DNA of 64,000 bases from Streptomyces pacificus (lineage in GTDB: Bacteria > Actinomycetota > Actinomycetes > Streptomycetales > Streptomycetaceae): assembly GCF_011766325.1 (NCBI RefSeq), contig NZ_BLLG01000008.1, forward strand, positions 62,001-126,000, read 5' to 3'. Shown here piece by piece: positions 16,751 through 25,988 of this stretch. The notes below the pieces were generated by a model. That model did no database searches. It saw only the letters and a list, made by a program, of their open reading frames with translations, and had not been told where the DNA came from. A program made the translations under genes and the position numbers. The first letter of the stretch is position 1; each line of letters begins with the position of its first letter.

Positions 16751-19579
16751 TCAGCCGACCGAGCTGTAGGCCACCACGCCGCGCAGCACCTCGTCCACGG
16801 CCTTGCGGGCGTTGCGCGCCACCGTGGAGTTCCCGCCGGGCGCCGCGGCCGCGATCTGGCCGAGGACGTCGATGACCTGCTTGGTCCAGCGCACGAAGTC
16901 GCCCGCGGGCATCTCCGCCTCGCGCAGCACCTCGTCCAGGCCCTTGCCCGAGGCCCACTGGTACACCGCCCAGGCGAATCCGAGGTCGGGCTCGCGCTGA
17001 CCCACGCCTTCGGCCTGGCTGATGCGGAACTCCTCCTCCAGCGCGTCCAGCCGGCCCCAGATCCGCACCATCTCGCCGAGCGCGGTCTTCGCCTTGCCGG
17101 AGGGCAGCTTCGGCGCCACCGCGTCGTCGGCCTGGCGCGCCTCGTACACCAGCGCCGAGACGCAGGAGGCCAGTTCGGCCGGGTTCAGCCCCTCCCACAC
17201 CCCCTCGCGCAGGCACTCACTGGCCAGCAGGTCCAGCTCGCCGTAGAGCCGGGCGAGCCGGCGGCCGTGCTCGGTGACCTCATCGCCGCGGAGGTAGTCC
17301 ATCTCGGTGAGCAGGGCGACGATGCGGTCGAAGGTGCGGGCGATGGTGTTCGTCCGGCCCTCGATGCGGCGCTCCAGCTGGCGGGTGTCGCGCTGGAGCC
17401 GGTGATGACGCTCGGCCCAGCGTGCGTGGTCCTCGCGTTCGTCGCAGCCGTGGCAGGGGTGGGCGCGGATCTCCCCGCGCAGCCGGGCGATCTCGCGGTC
17501 GTCCGCGGCCGCTGCGCGCGGCCTGCGGTGCCGGTCGGGCGCGATGTGCCCGGCCTTGGTCCGCAGGGCGGAGGCGAGGTCGCGCCGGGACTGGGGCGAA
17601 CGGGGGTTGAAGGACTTGGGGATCCGCATCCGCTCCAGCGGTTCCACGGGGACCGGGAAGTCCACCGAGGCGAGGCGCTTGACCTGGCGTTCGGCCGTCA
17701 GCACCAGGGGGCGCGGCCCGTCGTGGTACTCGTATCCCCGGTGGCCGTTGGACCTGCCGGCCGGCAGCCCGGGGTCGATGACGAGTGCGAGTCCGGCGAA
17801 CTTGCCGGTGGGCACGTGGATGACATCACCCGGCTTGAGCTTCTCCAGCGAGTCCGCGGCGGCCGCCCGGCGCTGGGCGGCGCCCTGCCTGGCCAGGTCG
17901 GTCTCGCGGTCCTTCAGTTCGCGGCGCAGGCGCGCGTACTCCTCGAAGTCCCCCAGGTGGCAGGTCATGCCCTCCTGGTAGCCGGCGAGCCCCTCCTCGT
18001 TGCGCTGCACCTGGCGTGCGATGCCGACGACCGACTTGTCCGCCTGGAACTGGGCGAACGAGGTCTCCAGCAGCTCCCTCGAGCGGTGCCGCCCGAACTG
18101 CTGCACGAGGTTGACGGCCATGTTGTACGACGGCCTGAAGCTGGAGCGCAGCGGATAGGTGCGGGTGCCGGCGAGTCCGGCGAGCGCGCCCGGGTCCATG
18201 CCGCGCTGCCAGAGCACGACGGCGTGGCCCTCCACGTCGATGCCGCGCCGTCCCGCGCGTCCGGTCAACTGCGTGTACTCGCCGGGGGTGATGTCGGCGT
18301 GCTGCTCGCCGTTCCACTTGACGAGCTTCTCCAGCACCACGGACCTGGCGGGCATATTGATGCCGAGGGCCAGGGTCTCGGTGGCGAAGACCGCCTTGAC
18401 GAGGCCGCGGACGAAGAGTTCCTCGACGACCTCCTTGAACGTGGGGAGCATTCCGGCGTGGTGCGCGGCTATGCCCCGCTCCAGCCCCTCCAGCCACTCG
18501 TAGTACCCGAGGACATGGAGGTCCTCGCGGGGGATGGAGTCCGTGCGCGCCTCGACGATCGACCGCACCTCCAGGCGGGCCTCCTCGCCGTTGAGCCGCA
18601 GTCCGGCGAACAGGCACTGCTGGACGGCGGCTTCGCACGCGGCTCGGCTGAAGATGAACGTGATGGCGGGCAGCAGCCCTTCCGCGTCCAGCCGGTCGAT
18701 GACCTCGGGCCGCCCCGGGGTCCAGATGCGGCCGCGCTGCCGGCGCTCGCGCTCCCGGTCGGCCTCGCGGACCATCTTGCCGCGGCGGCGGTCGCGCGGG
18801 TTGTACATGCGCGAGTTCTCCGTCCTGGCCAGGCGGACCAGGTCGGGGTTGACCTCGCGCCGGGTGGCGCCGCGGCCGCCGTGGTCGGTCTCCTCCTCGA
18901 AGAGGTCGTACATCCGGCGTCCGGCCAGCACGTGCTGCCACAGGGGCACGGGGCGCGACTCCGAGACGATCACCTCGGTGTCGCCGCGGACGGTGTCGAG
19001 CCAGTCGCCGAACTCCTCCGCGTTGGACACCGTCGCGGAGAGCGAGACCAGGGTCACCGACTCGGGGAGATGGATGATCACTTCCTCCCAGACGGCGCCT
19101 CTGAAGCGGTCGGAGAGGTAGTGCACCTCATCCATCACCACGTATCCGAGACCGCTCAGCGACCGGGAGCCCGCGTACAGCATGTTCCGGAGTACCTCGG
19201 TGGTCATGACGACCACCGGCGCATCGGAGTTGACGCTGTTGTCGCCGGTGAGGAGGCCGACCCTGCCGGGGCCGTACCGCTTCGCCAGATCCGCGTACTT
19301 CTGGTTGGACAGCGCCTTGATGGGGGTCGTGTAGAAGCACTTGCGGCCCTGGGAGAGGGCCAGGTGCACGGCGAACTCGCCGACGATCGTCTTTCCGGAA
19401 CCCGTGGGGGCCGCCACCAGCACGCCCTTGCCCGCCTCCAGCGCCTCGCAGGCCTCGACCTGGAACGGGTCCAGCCCGAAGTCGTACATCTCGCGGAAGG
19501 GAGCGAGCGCGGTGGCCTGCTCGGCGGCGCGGATCCGGGCGGCCGCGTATCGCTCGGCTGGGGAGAGGTCCTGTGTCAT
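16751..19579 (-). CDS. Ski2/Mtr4-like DEAD/DEAH-box RNA helicase (HelY type)
   Basis: 942-residue superfamily-2 helicase. The N-terminal core has AAPTGSGKT (motif I, about residue 57), TTPIKALSNQKYAD (Ia), MDEVHYLSD (II) and LSATVSNAEEFGDWL (III). The second core has TETLALGINMPARSVVLEK and QLTGRAGRRGIDVEG (VI). After about residue 560 come the DSHCT-type helical domain and a C-terminal part ending near GEMVRIWGRLDALEEEFRI. The ATG follows normal spacing. In actinobacteria the family is linked to RNA turnover, but no client is known here. It follows tatC on the same strand after a 524-base gap. Confidence 0.93.
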   Translation of the reverse strand: MTQDLSPAERYAAARIRAAEQATALAPFREMYDFGLDPFQVEACEALEAGKGVLVAAPTGSGKTIVGEFAVHLALSQGRKCFYTTPIKALSNQKYADLAKRYGPGRVGLLTGDNSVNSDAPVVVMTTEVLRNMLYAGSRSLSGLGYVVMDEVHYLSDRFRGAVWEEVIIHLPESVTLVSLSATVSNAEEFGDWLDTVRGDTEVIVSESRPVPLWQHVLAGRRMYDLFEEETDHGGRGATRREVNPDLVRLARTENSRMYNPRDRRRGKMVREADRERERRQRGRIWTPGRPEVIDRLDAEGLLPAITFIFSRAACEAAVQQCLFAGLRLNGEEARLEVRSIVEARTDSIPREDLHVLGYYEWLEGLERGIAAHHAGMLPTFKEVVEELFVRGLVKAVFATETLALGINMPARSVVLEKLVKWNGEQHADITPGEYTQLTGRAGRRGIDVEGHAVVLWQRGMDPGALAGLAGTRTYPLRSSFRPSYNMAVNLVQQFGRHRSRELLETSFAQFQADKSVVGIARQVQRNEEGLAGYQEGMTCHLGDFEEYARLRRELKDRETDLARQGAAQRRAAAADSLEKLKPGDVIHVPTGKFAGLALVIDPGLPAGRSNGHRGYEYHDGPRPLVLTAERQVKRLASVDFPVPVEPLERMRIPKSFNPRSPQSRRDLASALRTKAGHIAPDRHRRPRAAAADDREIARLRGEIRAHPCHGCDEREDHARWAERHHRLQRDTRQLERRIEGRTNTIARTFDRIVALLTEMDYLRGDEVTEHGRRLARLYGELDLLASECLREGVWEGLNPAELASCVSALVYEARQADDAVAPKLPSGKAKTALGEMVRIWGRLDALEEEFRISQAEGVGQREPDLGFAWAVYQWASGKGLDEVLREAEMPAGDFVRWTKQVIDVLGQIAAAAPGGNSTVARNARKAVDEVLRGVVAYSSVG

Positions 19580-20103
19580 CTTGCGGTCGAGCCTACCCGC
19601 AGGGTCCGACAGCGGGCGCGCGCTTATGCGCGGCGGCGGGGTCCGGGGCGGGCGCGGACCAGGACTTCACCGCGATTCCGGTGAGCCGGTCGCACCAGGC
19701 GGCGCCCAGGGGGCGGGCGGGCGGCGAGCGAAGGGAGCGGCGCAGGGAATGCCGCGCGGGGGCACCGGGCGGCGCTGCCGTGCCGCGCGGATGACCCGGC
19801 GTGATGGCACCGGGCCCGTCCCGGGCTCCGGAGCGCGTCGCGGAAGGCAGCCGCGCCCCCGCCGCGGCCGGGGCCCTGGAGGCACGGCGCGTGACCGCCG
19901 GCCGGACTGCGCAGCGCAGTCGCGGGCGGAGGGGGTCGCGCACCGGTCCCCGGGGGGAGGGCCGCCCCCGTCGGGCGGGGGCGCCCTCTCCGGGCGGGCG
20001 GCGCGCCGGTGCCCCGGGTACGGGCGCTCCCGCCTTCCGTCCAGGATCAGCGCGGCCGGCATGCGCCCGCCCTCGGGAGCCCGGGCGCCCTCGGGAGCCC
20101 CGG
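19580..20103. other. Gene-free stretch between tatC and helicase
   Basis: 524 bases between two minus-strand genes with no reading frame I can support. It holds GC-rich repeats, including two copies of CCCTCGGGAGCCC near 20070-20100 just after tatC. I expected from memory of other streptomycetes that a diacylglycerol kinase-like gene may lie here; none is readable. Confidence 0.5.
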
Positions 20104-21051
20104 TCAGGTGATGTCGTCGTACCCGTTGATCCGGTCCCGGTCGCCGCTCTGCTGCCCGGGAAGCGCGCGGGCGGCCGGGACGTCCTCGGCCGCGCCGACG
20201 GCCTCCGGGGTGAGGTCCAGCCGGGAGGCCTCGTCGTCGCTCAGGCCGGCGTCCGGGTCCCTGCGGCGGCGGCGGGTGTCGTTGAGGAAGGAGAAGCCCA
20301 CGGCGATGAAGTAGAGGACGGCCAGCGGGCCGGCCAGGAGGAGCATCGAGATCGGCTCGCCGCCGGGCGTGGCGATCGCGGCGAACGCCGTGAGGCCGAC
20401 GATCATTCCGCGCCACCAGCGCAGCATCCGCCTGCCGGTCAGCACGCCGGTCATATTGAGCAGGATCAGCAGCAGCGGGAGCTCGAAGGCGATACCGAAG
20501 ACGATCACCATGCGGGTGATCAGGTCGAGGTAGTCGTCCAGCGGCAGCAGGGGCCGGGCGCCCGACGGTGCGAAGCCGAGCATGATCTCGGCGGTCTGCG
20601 GCAGGATCGAGTACGCGAGGTAGGCACCGCCGAGGAACAGCGGTACGCCGACGGCCACGAAGCTCAGCGCGTAGCGCCTCTCGTGGTGGTGCAGCCCGGG
20701 AGCGACGAAGGCCCAGAGCTGGTGGAGCCAGACCGGGGTCGCCGCCAGCACACCCGCCATCAGGGCGACCTTCAGCGCGATGGTGAACGGCGACAGAAGT
20801 CCCTGTGTCGTCATCTCGGCGCAGAGCTGGCCGTTGCGCATGACGACCTGACCGTTCGCGCAGCCGACGGACTCCAGGATCGGCCGCATCAGGAACGCGA
20901 AGATCTCCTTCTGGAAGAAGGCCGCGGCGATCGTGGCCACCGCGATCGCCAGCACCGACTTCAGCAGCCGGTTGCGCAGCTCACGCAGATGTTCGCCGAG
21001 AGGCATCCGCCCCTCGGCGTCCTTGTCCTGCTTGCGGGCGGACTTGAGCAA
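20104..21051 (-). CDS. tatC: Twin-arginine translocase subunit TatC
   Basis: 315-residue inner-membrane receptor of the Tat pathway, which binds twin-arginine signal peptides of folded exported proteins. MPLGEHLRELRNRLLKSVLA at residues 16-35 is the conserved N-terminal motif. Six spans follow, with the FxxKxxxxxGxxxxxP-like stretch FTIALKVALMAGVLAATPVW and TRMVIVFGIAFELPLLLILL. The C-terminal 70 residues are an acidic, charged tail typical of actinobacterial TatC. The start is TTG at 21051, which is unusual but fits the conserved N-terminus. tatA is 41 bases upstream on the same strand, so both are one transcript. A separate tatB is not in this window. Confidence 0.97.
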   Translation of the reverse strand: MLKSARKQDKDAEGRMPLGEHLRELRNRLLKSVLAIAVATIAAAFFQKEIFAFLMRPILESVGCANGQVVMRNGQLCAEMTTQGLLSPFTIALKVALMAGVLAATPVWLHQLWAFVAPGLHHHERRYALSFVAVGVPLFLGGAYLAYSILPQTAEIMLGFAPSGARPLLPLDDYLDLITRMVIVFGIAFELPLLLILLNMTGVLTGRRMLRWWRGMIVGLTAFAAIATPGGEPISMLLLAGPLAVLYFIAVGFSFLNDTRRRRRDPDAGLSDDEASRLDLTPEAVGAAEDVPAARALPGQQSGDRDRINGYDDIT

Positions 21052-21092
21052 CCCACTTCCTCGTCTCGTGCGGGAACCTTGGGGGAACCGGG

Positions 21093-21383
21093 TCAGCTCT
21101 GGGTCGTACGGTTCGGCTCCGAGACCGGGCGGCTGCTCGTCACATCGCCGGGGGCGGCCCGGATGGTGCGGGGCACGTCCTTCTGGGCGTCGGGGTCGGT
21201 GCCCGGCGCGGACTGGGCGCGCGAGGACTCGTCGTCCTTCTTCATCGCCTTCGCCTCGCTCTTCAGAATGCGGGCGGACTTGCCCAGCGAGCGGGCCATG
21301 TCGGGCAGCTTCTTCGCGCCGAACAGCAACAGGATCACCACGATGATCAGAATGATCTCAAGGGGCTTCAGATTGCCGATCAT
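21093..21383 (-). CDS. tatA: Twin-arginine translocase subunit TatA
   Basis: 96-residue pore-forming subunit. A short N-terminal span (LEIILIIVVILLLFGAKKLP) is followed by the amphipathic helix DMARSLGKSARILKSEAKAM and an acidic Ser/Pro tail. The FGAKKLP hinge is diagnostic. ATG at 21383 is chosen although the frame continues upstream, because the family starts at the membrane span and GAGAGGGA lies just before it. It is followed by tatC. Confidence 0.97.
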   Translation of the reverse strand: MIGNLKPLEIILIIVVILLLFGAKKLPDMARSLGKSARILKSEAKAMKKDDESSRAQSAPGTDPDAQKDVPRTIRAAPGDVTSSRPVSEPNRTTQS

Positions 21384-21595
21384 GTGCGGATTCCCTCTCA
21401 CTGGGGCGGCTGAAGGGCGGGCTGCCCGGTGGACGGTCGGGCAGGAGTCCGAGCGCCGACGTGCCTGCGATCGTAACCCGCCGGGGTAAACGCCGGGCAA
21501 TGCCTGTGGACAAGGGCCATTGCGGCCCGAACGGACAGCGGGCACATCACAGGCAGGGTACCTCCGGGCCGTCTCCTTGGAGGAGACCGCCGGCG

Positions 21596-21793
21596 CTACC
21601 GCAGGGCCTCGCCGGTGCTCGCCAGCCGCGCCGCTGCTCTCTCCAAGTCCTCCGCGGCCCGGTTGACGCGTTCCGCTGTGGCGGCCACCTGCCGGCCCAG
21701 TCGCCGGGCCTCCAGGAAGACGCGGACACCGAGGACGCCGAGGACGGCGATCCCGAGGAACCCCAGGGCGACGGCGAGCATGGGCCAGAACAT
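21596..21793 (-). CDS. Small membrane protein with coiled-coil tail, unknown function
   Basis: 65 residues: one N-terminal span (MFWPMLAVALGFLGIAVLGV) followed by a short charged helix with Ala/Arg/Glu heptads (RRLGRQVAATAERVNRAAED). The layout resembles small DUF948-like membrane proteins but no family is assigned. The ATG at 21793 fits the membrane start. It lies between the zinc-ribbon gene and tatA on the same strand, with sizeable gaps on both sides (212 bases to tatA). Confidence 0.6.
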   Translation of the reverse strand: MFWPMLAVALGFLGIAVLGVLGVRVFLEARRLGRQVAATAERVNRAAEDLERAAARLASTGEALR

Positions 21794-22208
21794 GGAGCAG
21801 AGCCTACTGCCGCGTGAGGCGGCGTTCGCCCCGTCCTGCCGCCCCCTCCCCCGGCGGGCGTCTTTCGCGGATGTGTCCCCGCGGACATCCCCGCGCACGT
21901 CCGGCCGCCCTCGCTGACGCCCGCGCACGTCCGCAGGCATCCCGGCAGCCGTCCCTGCAGGCCGGCCGGTGCCGGCCGCCGCGGCACCTCGGGAGGGTGC
22001 GGCGGCGTGGCCCGCACCGCGGTGCCGGCGATCGAGCGCTCTGCGTCCCGGTCCGAGGACCAGCGCGAACCCCGTGGAGGCGGCCCCCCACGAAGCGTCC
22101 CGCGGAAGCGGGCCGGACGCCCGATCCGACCGGTTCACCGCCTCCGGCCCGCGGGGTCCGCCGCCTTGACCCGCTGAACCACCCGGCGGGACGCCATCGG
22201 TACGCGGA
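21794..22208. other. Gene-free stretch between zinc-ribbon and small membrane genes
   Basis: 415 bases without a supported gene. CGCGCACGTCCG occurs twice (near 21891 and 21925) among other GC-rich words. It probably holds the promoter for the small membrane gene. Confidence 0.4.
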
Positions 22209-22496
22209 TCAGACGGTGGAGTGCAGACGCAGTGTCCTTACCCCGCCGCCGGTGAGCAGTTCGACGATCCGCTCCCCCGCCGGCTTGCGCACGGCGGCCC
22301 CGCACTCGGGGCAGGTGAAGGAGTAGAAGGTGGTCCGCCTGCTCGCGCCGATCGCGAGGCACAGCGCGCCCGCCGCCAGTTCGAAGCGGGCGCGGCAGTC
22401 GGGGCAGCCGGCCTTGAAGACGATCGGGTCCCGCGCTGCCGGGATTCCCACCAGAGCGGGTATGTCCGTCCCGTTCCCGCTCACTTCCCCGTTCAC
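22209..22496 (-). CDS. Small zinc-ribbon protein, unknown function
   Basis: 95 residues with two CPxC knuckles, GCPDCRARFEL and FTCPECGAAVRKP, about 35 residues apart: a treble-clef or zinc-ribbon fold. GTG at 22496 overlaps the pafC stop (GTGA), so it is translationally coupled to pafBC. A later GTG at 22484 is possible. No enzymatic motif is seen. The coupling suggests a role linked to PafBC or to nucleic acid, but this is speculative. Confidence 0.75.
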   Translation of the reverse strand: MNGEVSGNGTDIPALVGIPAARDPIVFKAGCPDCRARFELAAGALCLAIGASRRTTFYSFTCPECGAAVRKPAGERIVELLTGGGVRTLRLHSTV

Positions 22497-23461
22497 CCGG
22501 TCCGCCGATCCCGGCTGTCGTAGGCGGCGAGCGCCTCGCGCGCCGCCTGCCGCGCGCTGTCCGCCAGGCAGGGCGGCGACACGATCCGCCCGTCCCGCCC
22601 CAGCCGGAGCGCGAGCCGCCGCAGGGACGCCGGGTCGGGGGTGCGCAGGCTGATCCGCAGGCCGCCGTCGGGCTGCTCCTCCGCGCTGTCGTGGGGGTAG
22701 TACTCGGCCACCCAGCGACCGCCCGGGCCGACCTCGACCACGACCTCGGGGTCCTCGGCCGAGGGCTGCACCAGCCCCTCCGACAGATCGCGCAGCTCCG
22801 TCTCGGGCGGCGCCGACGGCTCGTCCAGCAGCCGGATCTCGGCCACCCGGTCGAGCCGGAACGTCCGGCGCGCCTCGGAGAGGTAGCACCAGCCCTCCAT
22901 ATAGGTGTGGCCGACGGCGAAGAGGCGGATCGGGTCGACCTCGCGCTCGGTGAGCTCGTCCCGCGCCGGGGAGTAGTACCGCAGCCACAGTCTGCGGCGC
23001 TCCGAGATGGCGCGGTCGACGTCGGCGAAGACGCCCCCCTCCGACTCGAAGGTGACGGAGAGCCGGGAGCTGGCTCCGGCGGACTCGCCCGCGGCGGCCT
23101 CCAGTTTGGCGGTCGCCCGGACCAGCGCCTCGCGGTCGCCCTCCCGCAGCCCGGGCAGCGTGGCGACGGCCCGCGCGGCGACCAGGAGCGCCGTCGCCTC
23201 GTCGGCCGCCAGCCGGAGCGGCTCGGCGACATCGTCGGGGTTGTGCCACCAGATGCGTTCACCGTCGGTGTCGATGTCGAGGAGATCGCCGCCGCGGAAG
23301 CTGGTCCCGCACATGGGCAGCACGTCGAGGTCGGAGATCAGCTCGTCCTCGGTGATCCCGAAGGCCCGGGCGACGTCCCCGACGCGCGCTCCGGGGCGTT
23401 CGCGCAGATACGTCACCAGCGACAGCATCCGCCGGGTCTGGTCGATGGCGTTGGCGGCCAT
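22493..23461 (-). CDS. pafC: PafC, WYL-domain transcriptional regulator
   Basis: 322-residue partner of PafB. It has an N-terminal winged helix (TRRMLSLVTYLRERPGARVG, VARAFGITEDELISDLDVLP) and a central WYL domain (RRLWLRYYSPARDELTEREV, DPIRLFAVGHTYMEGWCYLS, RTFRLDRVAEIRLLD), then a WCX C-terminal extension. In mycobacteria PafBC activates the LexA/RecA-independent DNA-damage regulon rather than acting in pupylation itself. It follows pafB by 17 bases and overlaps the zinc-ribbon gene downstream. Confidence 0.94.
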   Translation of the reverse strand: MAANAIDQTRRMLSLVTYLRERPGARVGDVARAFGITEDELISDLDVLPMCGTSFRGGDLLDIDTDGERIWWHNPDDVAEPLRLAADEATALLVAARAVATLPGLREGDREALVRATAKLEAAAGESAGASSRLSVTFESEGGVFADVDRAISERRRLWLRYYSPARDELTEREVDPIRLFAVGHTYMEGWCYLSEARRTFRLDRVAEIRLLDEPSAPPETELRDLSEGLVQPSAEDPEVVVEVGPGGRWVAEYYPHDSAEEQPDGGLRISLRTPDPASLRRLALRLGRDGRIVSPPCLADSARQAAREALAAYDSRDRRTG

Positions 23462-23478
23462 GCCTGTACGCGTCCCCC

Positions 23479-24435
23479 TCAGCCCTTGGCCACGGCACGC
23501 AGCCGGTCCACCACATCGGCCCGCAGGTCCGCGGGCTCGAGCACGACGACATCCGGTCCGAACTCCACCAGCCAGGCGTCCAGGCCGTGTCCGTACGGAA
23601 TCTCCAACTCGTCCCAGCCGTCGCCGAGTTCCCGCACGGAGCCGGCGCGGGCGCGCAGCGGGTAGCCGGAGCCCGCCCTCAGCCTGATCCGCGCGGACCT
23701 CGTGGCGGTCTCGCCGGCCCAGCTCTCCACCGTCTCGCGCACGGTGACCACGTCGGGTACCGGCGCGGTGAAGGAGCCGGCGCGGGAGCGGACCCGTCCG
23801 GTGATGCGGGAGAGGCGGAAGACGCGTTCGGCGCCGCGGTCGCGGTCCCAGCCGGCGAGGTACCAGTGCCCTCGCCAGCACTCCAGCGTCCAGGGCTCCA
23901 CATGGCGGGCCCCGGGGCGGGCGGCGTTGGACTTGCGGTAGTCGAAGACGACGGGGCGCCGGTCCCGGCAGGCGAGCATCAGCGGCTCGAAGGCCGCCTC
24001 GTGGACGGGGATACGCGGTTCGAGCGCACTGTGCTGGGCCTCGTAGGGGTCCCGCGCCTCGGGCATGCCGGCGGCACGCAGCTTCTGCAGGGCGCCACTG
24101 GCCGCTCCGGCGAGGCGGGCCTGCTGCCAGACCTTGGCGGCGAGGCCGAGCGCCGCGGCCTCTTCGGCGTCGAGGGTGATCGGCGGCAGCCGGTTGGAGT
24201 CGCGGCGGGCGAGATAGCCGGTGTCGCCGTCGAGGTTGTCCACGGTGGCGATGACCAGCCCGAGTTCGCGCAGATCGTCCTTGTCCCGTTCGAACATCCG
24301 GTTGAAGGCTTCGTCGGAGGCCGCTTCCAGATAGGCCTCGATGGAGCCGCGCAGCTCCCGCTTGCTGAGCGGCCGCCGTGTCCCCAGCAGACACAGCGCC
24401 AGGTTCATCAGCCGCTCGGCCTTGGCAATGGCCAT
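23479..24435 (-). CDS. pafB: PafB, WYL-domain transcriptional regulator
   Basis: 318-residue regulator with the same architecture as PafC: winged helix (KAERLMNLALCLLGTRRPLS), WYL domain (RRPVVFDYRKSNAARPGARH, VEPWTLECWRGHWYLAGWDR) and WCX extension. PafB and PafC form a heterodimer-like activator of DNA-damage genes in mycobacteria; the two genes remain separate here. A strong hairpin lies between this gene and the upstream fkbP-type gene, so pafB probably has its own promoter in the 68 bases after that hairpin. Confidence 0.94.
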   Translation of the reverse strand: MAIAKAERLMNLALCLLGTRRPLSKRELRGSIEAYLEAASDEAFNRMFERDKDDLRELGLVIATVDNLDGDTGYLARRDSNRLPPITLDAEEAAALGLAAKVWQQARLAGAASGALQKLRAAGMPEARDPYEAQHSALEPRIPVHEAAFEPLMLACRDRRPVVFDYRKSNAARPGARHVEPWTLECWRGHWYLAGWDRDRGAERVFRLSRITGRVRSRAGSFTAPVPDVVTVRETVESWAGETATRSARIRLRAGSGYPLRARAGSVRELGDGWDELEIPYGHGLDAWLVEFGPDVVVLEPADLRADVVDRLRAVAKG

Positions 24436-24503
24436 CGACGCCCTTCCTCACCCGTTCTTCTGATCGTCGAACCTACCGCTACGGAGCGTCGTGGCAAAAG
24501 CGC

Positions 24504-24533
24504 GGGGCCCATGCCCTTGGCGGCATGGGCCCC
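24504..24533 (-). terminator. Hairpin after the cytosolic FKBP gene
   Basis: GGGGCCCATGCC and GGCATGGGCCCC form a perfect 12-bp stem with a 6-base loop, 18 bases past the FKBP stop and 69 bases before pafB. Confidence 0.8.
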
Positions 24534-24550
24534 GAGGAGACCGGTAGCGG

Positions 24551-24922
24551 TCAGACCGCGACCAGGTCGCAGACGAAGATCAGCGCCTCGCCCGGGGCGA
24601 TACGGCCACCGGCCCCGCGGTCGCCGTAGGCGAGGTGCGCGGGGATGGTCAGCTGACGGCGGCCGCCGACCTTCATGCCCTGCACTCCCTGGTCCCAGCC
24701 CTTGATGACCTGGCCGATGCCGAGCTGGAACTGCAGCGGGGTGCCGCGGTTCCAGGAGGCGTCGAACTCCTCGCCGGTGGAGAAGGCCACGCCCACGTAG
24801 TGGACGGAGACGGTGTCGCCCGCCTTGGCCTCGGGCCCGTCGCCCTCCCAGATGTCCTTGATCTCAAGGTCGGCCGGCGGCTCGCCGCCGGGGAAGTCGA
24901 TCTCGGGCTTGTCGATGCTCAC
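24551..24922 (-). CDS. FKBP-type peptidyl-prolyl isomerase (cytosolic)
   Basis: 123-residue single-domain FKBP that catalyses cis-trans isomerisation before proline. The fold motifs are AKAGDTVSVHYVGVAFSTGE, FDASWNRGTPLQFQLGIGQV, IKGWDQGVQGMKVGGRRQLT and IPAHLAYGDRGAGGRIAPGE, with the binding-pocket Tyr, Phe, Asp, Val-Ile, Trp and Tyr present. There is no signal peptide. It follows the two-domain FKBP lipoprotein gene by 43 bases and is probably co-transcribed with it. Confidence 0.96.
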   Translation of the reverse strand: MSIDKPEIDFPGGEPPADLEIKDIWEGDGPEAKAGDTVSVHYVGVAFSTGEEFDASWNRGTPLQFQLGIGQVIKGWDQGVQGMKVGGRRQLTIPAHLAYGDRGAGGRIAPGEALIFVCDLVAV

Positions 24923-24965
24923 GTGTTGCTCCTTGTGCTCTCTGTGCGAGTCAACGCGGACAGTC

Positions 24966-25898
24966 TTACAGAACCGCCAGGATGTCCACGGAGAACACCA
25001 GCGTCGACTTCGCCGGGATCGGGCCCTGGGCCTGGTCTCCGTAGGCCATGTCCGGCGGCACGACGAGCAGCACCCGGCTGCCGGCCTTCTTGCCCTCCAG
25101 GCCCTTGGACCAGCCCTCGATCACGCCGGAGAGCGGGAAGGTGACGGGGGCGCCCTTGGAGTAGCTGCTGTCGAACTCCTTGCCGTCGCTCCACAGGACG
25201 CCCTTGTACTGGACGGCCACCGTGTCGCCGGCCTTGACGGCGGGGCCGCTGCCCTCGATGACGTAGTCGGAGACCAGCGCGGTGGGCGCGGTCTTCTTCG
25301 GGACGGTGATCGAGGGCGCCTTGCCGTCGGTGTTCGTGCCGACCTCGGGCAGGTCGGCGTCGTCCTGGGCGACCTCGGTGCCCTCGGCGGACACGGGGAG
25401 GGTGGTGCCCTTGACGATGTCCATGACGAACACCAGCGTCGCGTTCGGCGGAATGTCGCCCTGGCCGCTGCTGCCGTAGCCGAGTGACGGCGGGATGGAC
25501 ACCTCCAGTCGGCTGCCGACCTTCTTGCCGGTGAGGGCCTTCTGCCAGCCCTCGATGACGCCGCCGCCGCCGATGGTCACGGCGAACGGCTCGCCCCGGT
25601 CGAAGCTGTTGTCGAACGGCTTGTCGCCGTCCCACACCTGGCCGAGGTAGTCGACCTGGGCCTGGTCGCCCTTCTTGAGCACCTGTCCCTTGCCCTCGCT
25701 GACGACCTCCACCTCGAGGTCCTCGGGGGGCTCGCCCTCGCCCTTGGCGAGCGTGGGCTTCTCACCGAACTTCGCACCCGCGGTGATGGCGGGCAGTCCG
25801 TTCGACGTCTGGGCGGAGTCGGAGCCCCCGTCGTCGCCGCACGCCGCTGTGGAGAGCAGCAGCAGGGGCACGACGAGCAGGCCGGCAAGTCGGCGCAC
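24966..25898 (-). CDS. Lipoprotein with two FKBP domains
   Basis: 310-residue extracytoplasmic isomerase. The N-terminus MRRLAGLLVVPLLLLSTAAC ends in a lipobox cysteine at residue 20. The first FKBP domain (about 70-155) has GDQAQVDYLGQVWDGDKPFD and GVIEGWQKALTGKKVGSRLE. The second (about 205-305) has GDTVAVQYKGVLWSDGKEFD and GVIEGWSKGLEGKKAGSRVL. The second domain has lost part of the strand between DSSYSKG and VIEGW. GTG at 25898 follows GAGGAACAC. It lies downstream of pafA, past a hairpin, and upstream of the cytosolic FKBP. Likely role: folding of secreted proteins. Confidence 0.93.
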   Translation of the reverse strand: MRRLAGLLVVPLLLLSTAACGDDGGSDSAQTSNGLPAITAGAKFGEKPTLAKGEGEPPEDLEVEVVSEGKGQVLKKGDQAQVDYLGQVWDGDKPFDNSFDRGEPFAVTIGGGGVIEGWQKALTGKKVGSRLEVSIPPSLGYGSSGQGDIPPNATLVFVMDIVKGTTLPVSAEGTEVAQDDADLPEVGTNTDGKAPSITVPKKTAPTALVSDYVIEGSGPAVKAGDTVAVQYKGVLWSDGKEFDSSYSKGAPVTFPLSGVIEGWSKGLEGKKAGSRVLLVVPPDMAYGDQAQGPIPAKSTLVFSVDILAVL

Positions 25899-25988
25899 GT
25901 GTTCCTCAGATCTCAGACGGCACATCGGTCGCTCGACACTCTAAGGGCTGCGCCGAGAGGCCGTGCGCTTCTCGCGCCGGGGCGGCGT

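Noticed and set aside
19593..19943. Possible diacylglycerol kinase remnant between tatC and helicase.
   Set aside because: The translated frames show none of the lipid-kinase motifs (such as GGDGT); nothing supports even a pseudogene.
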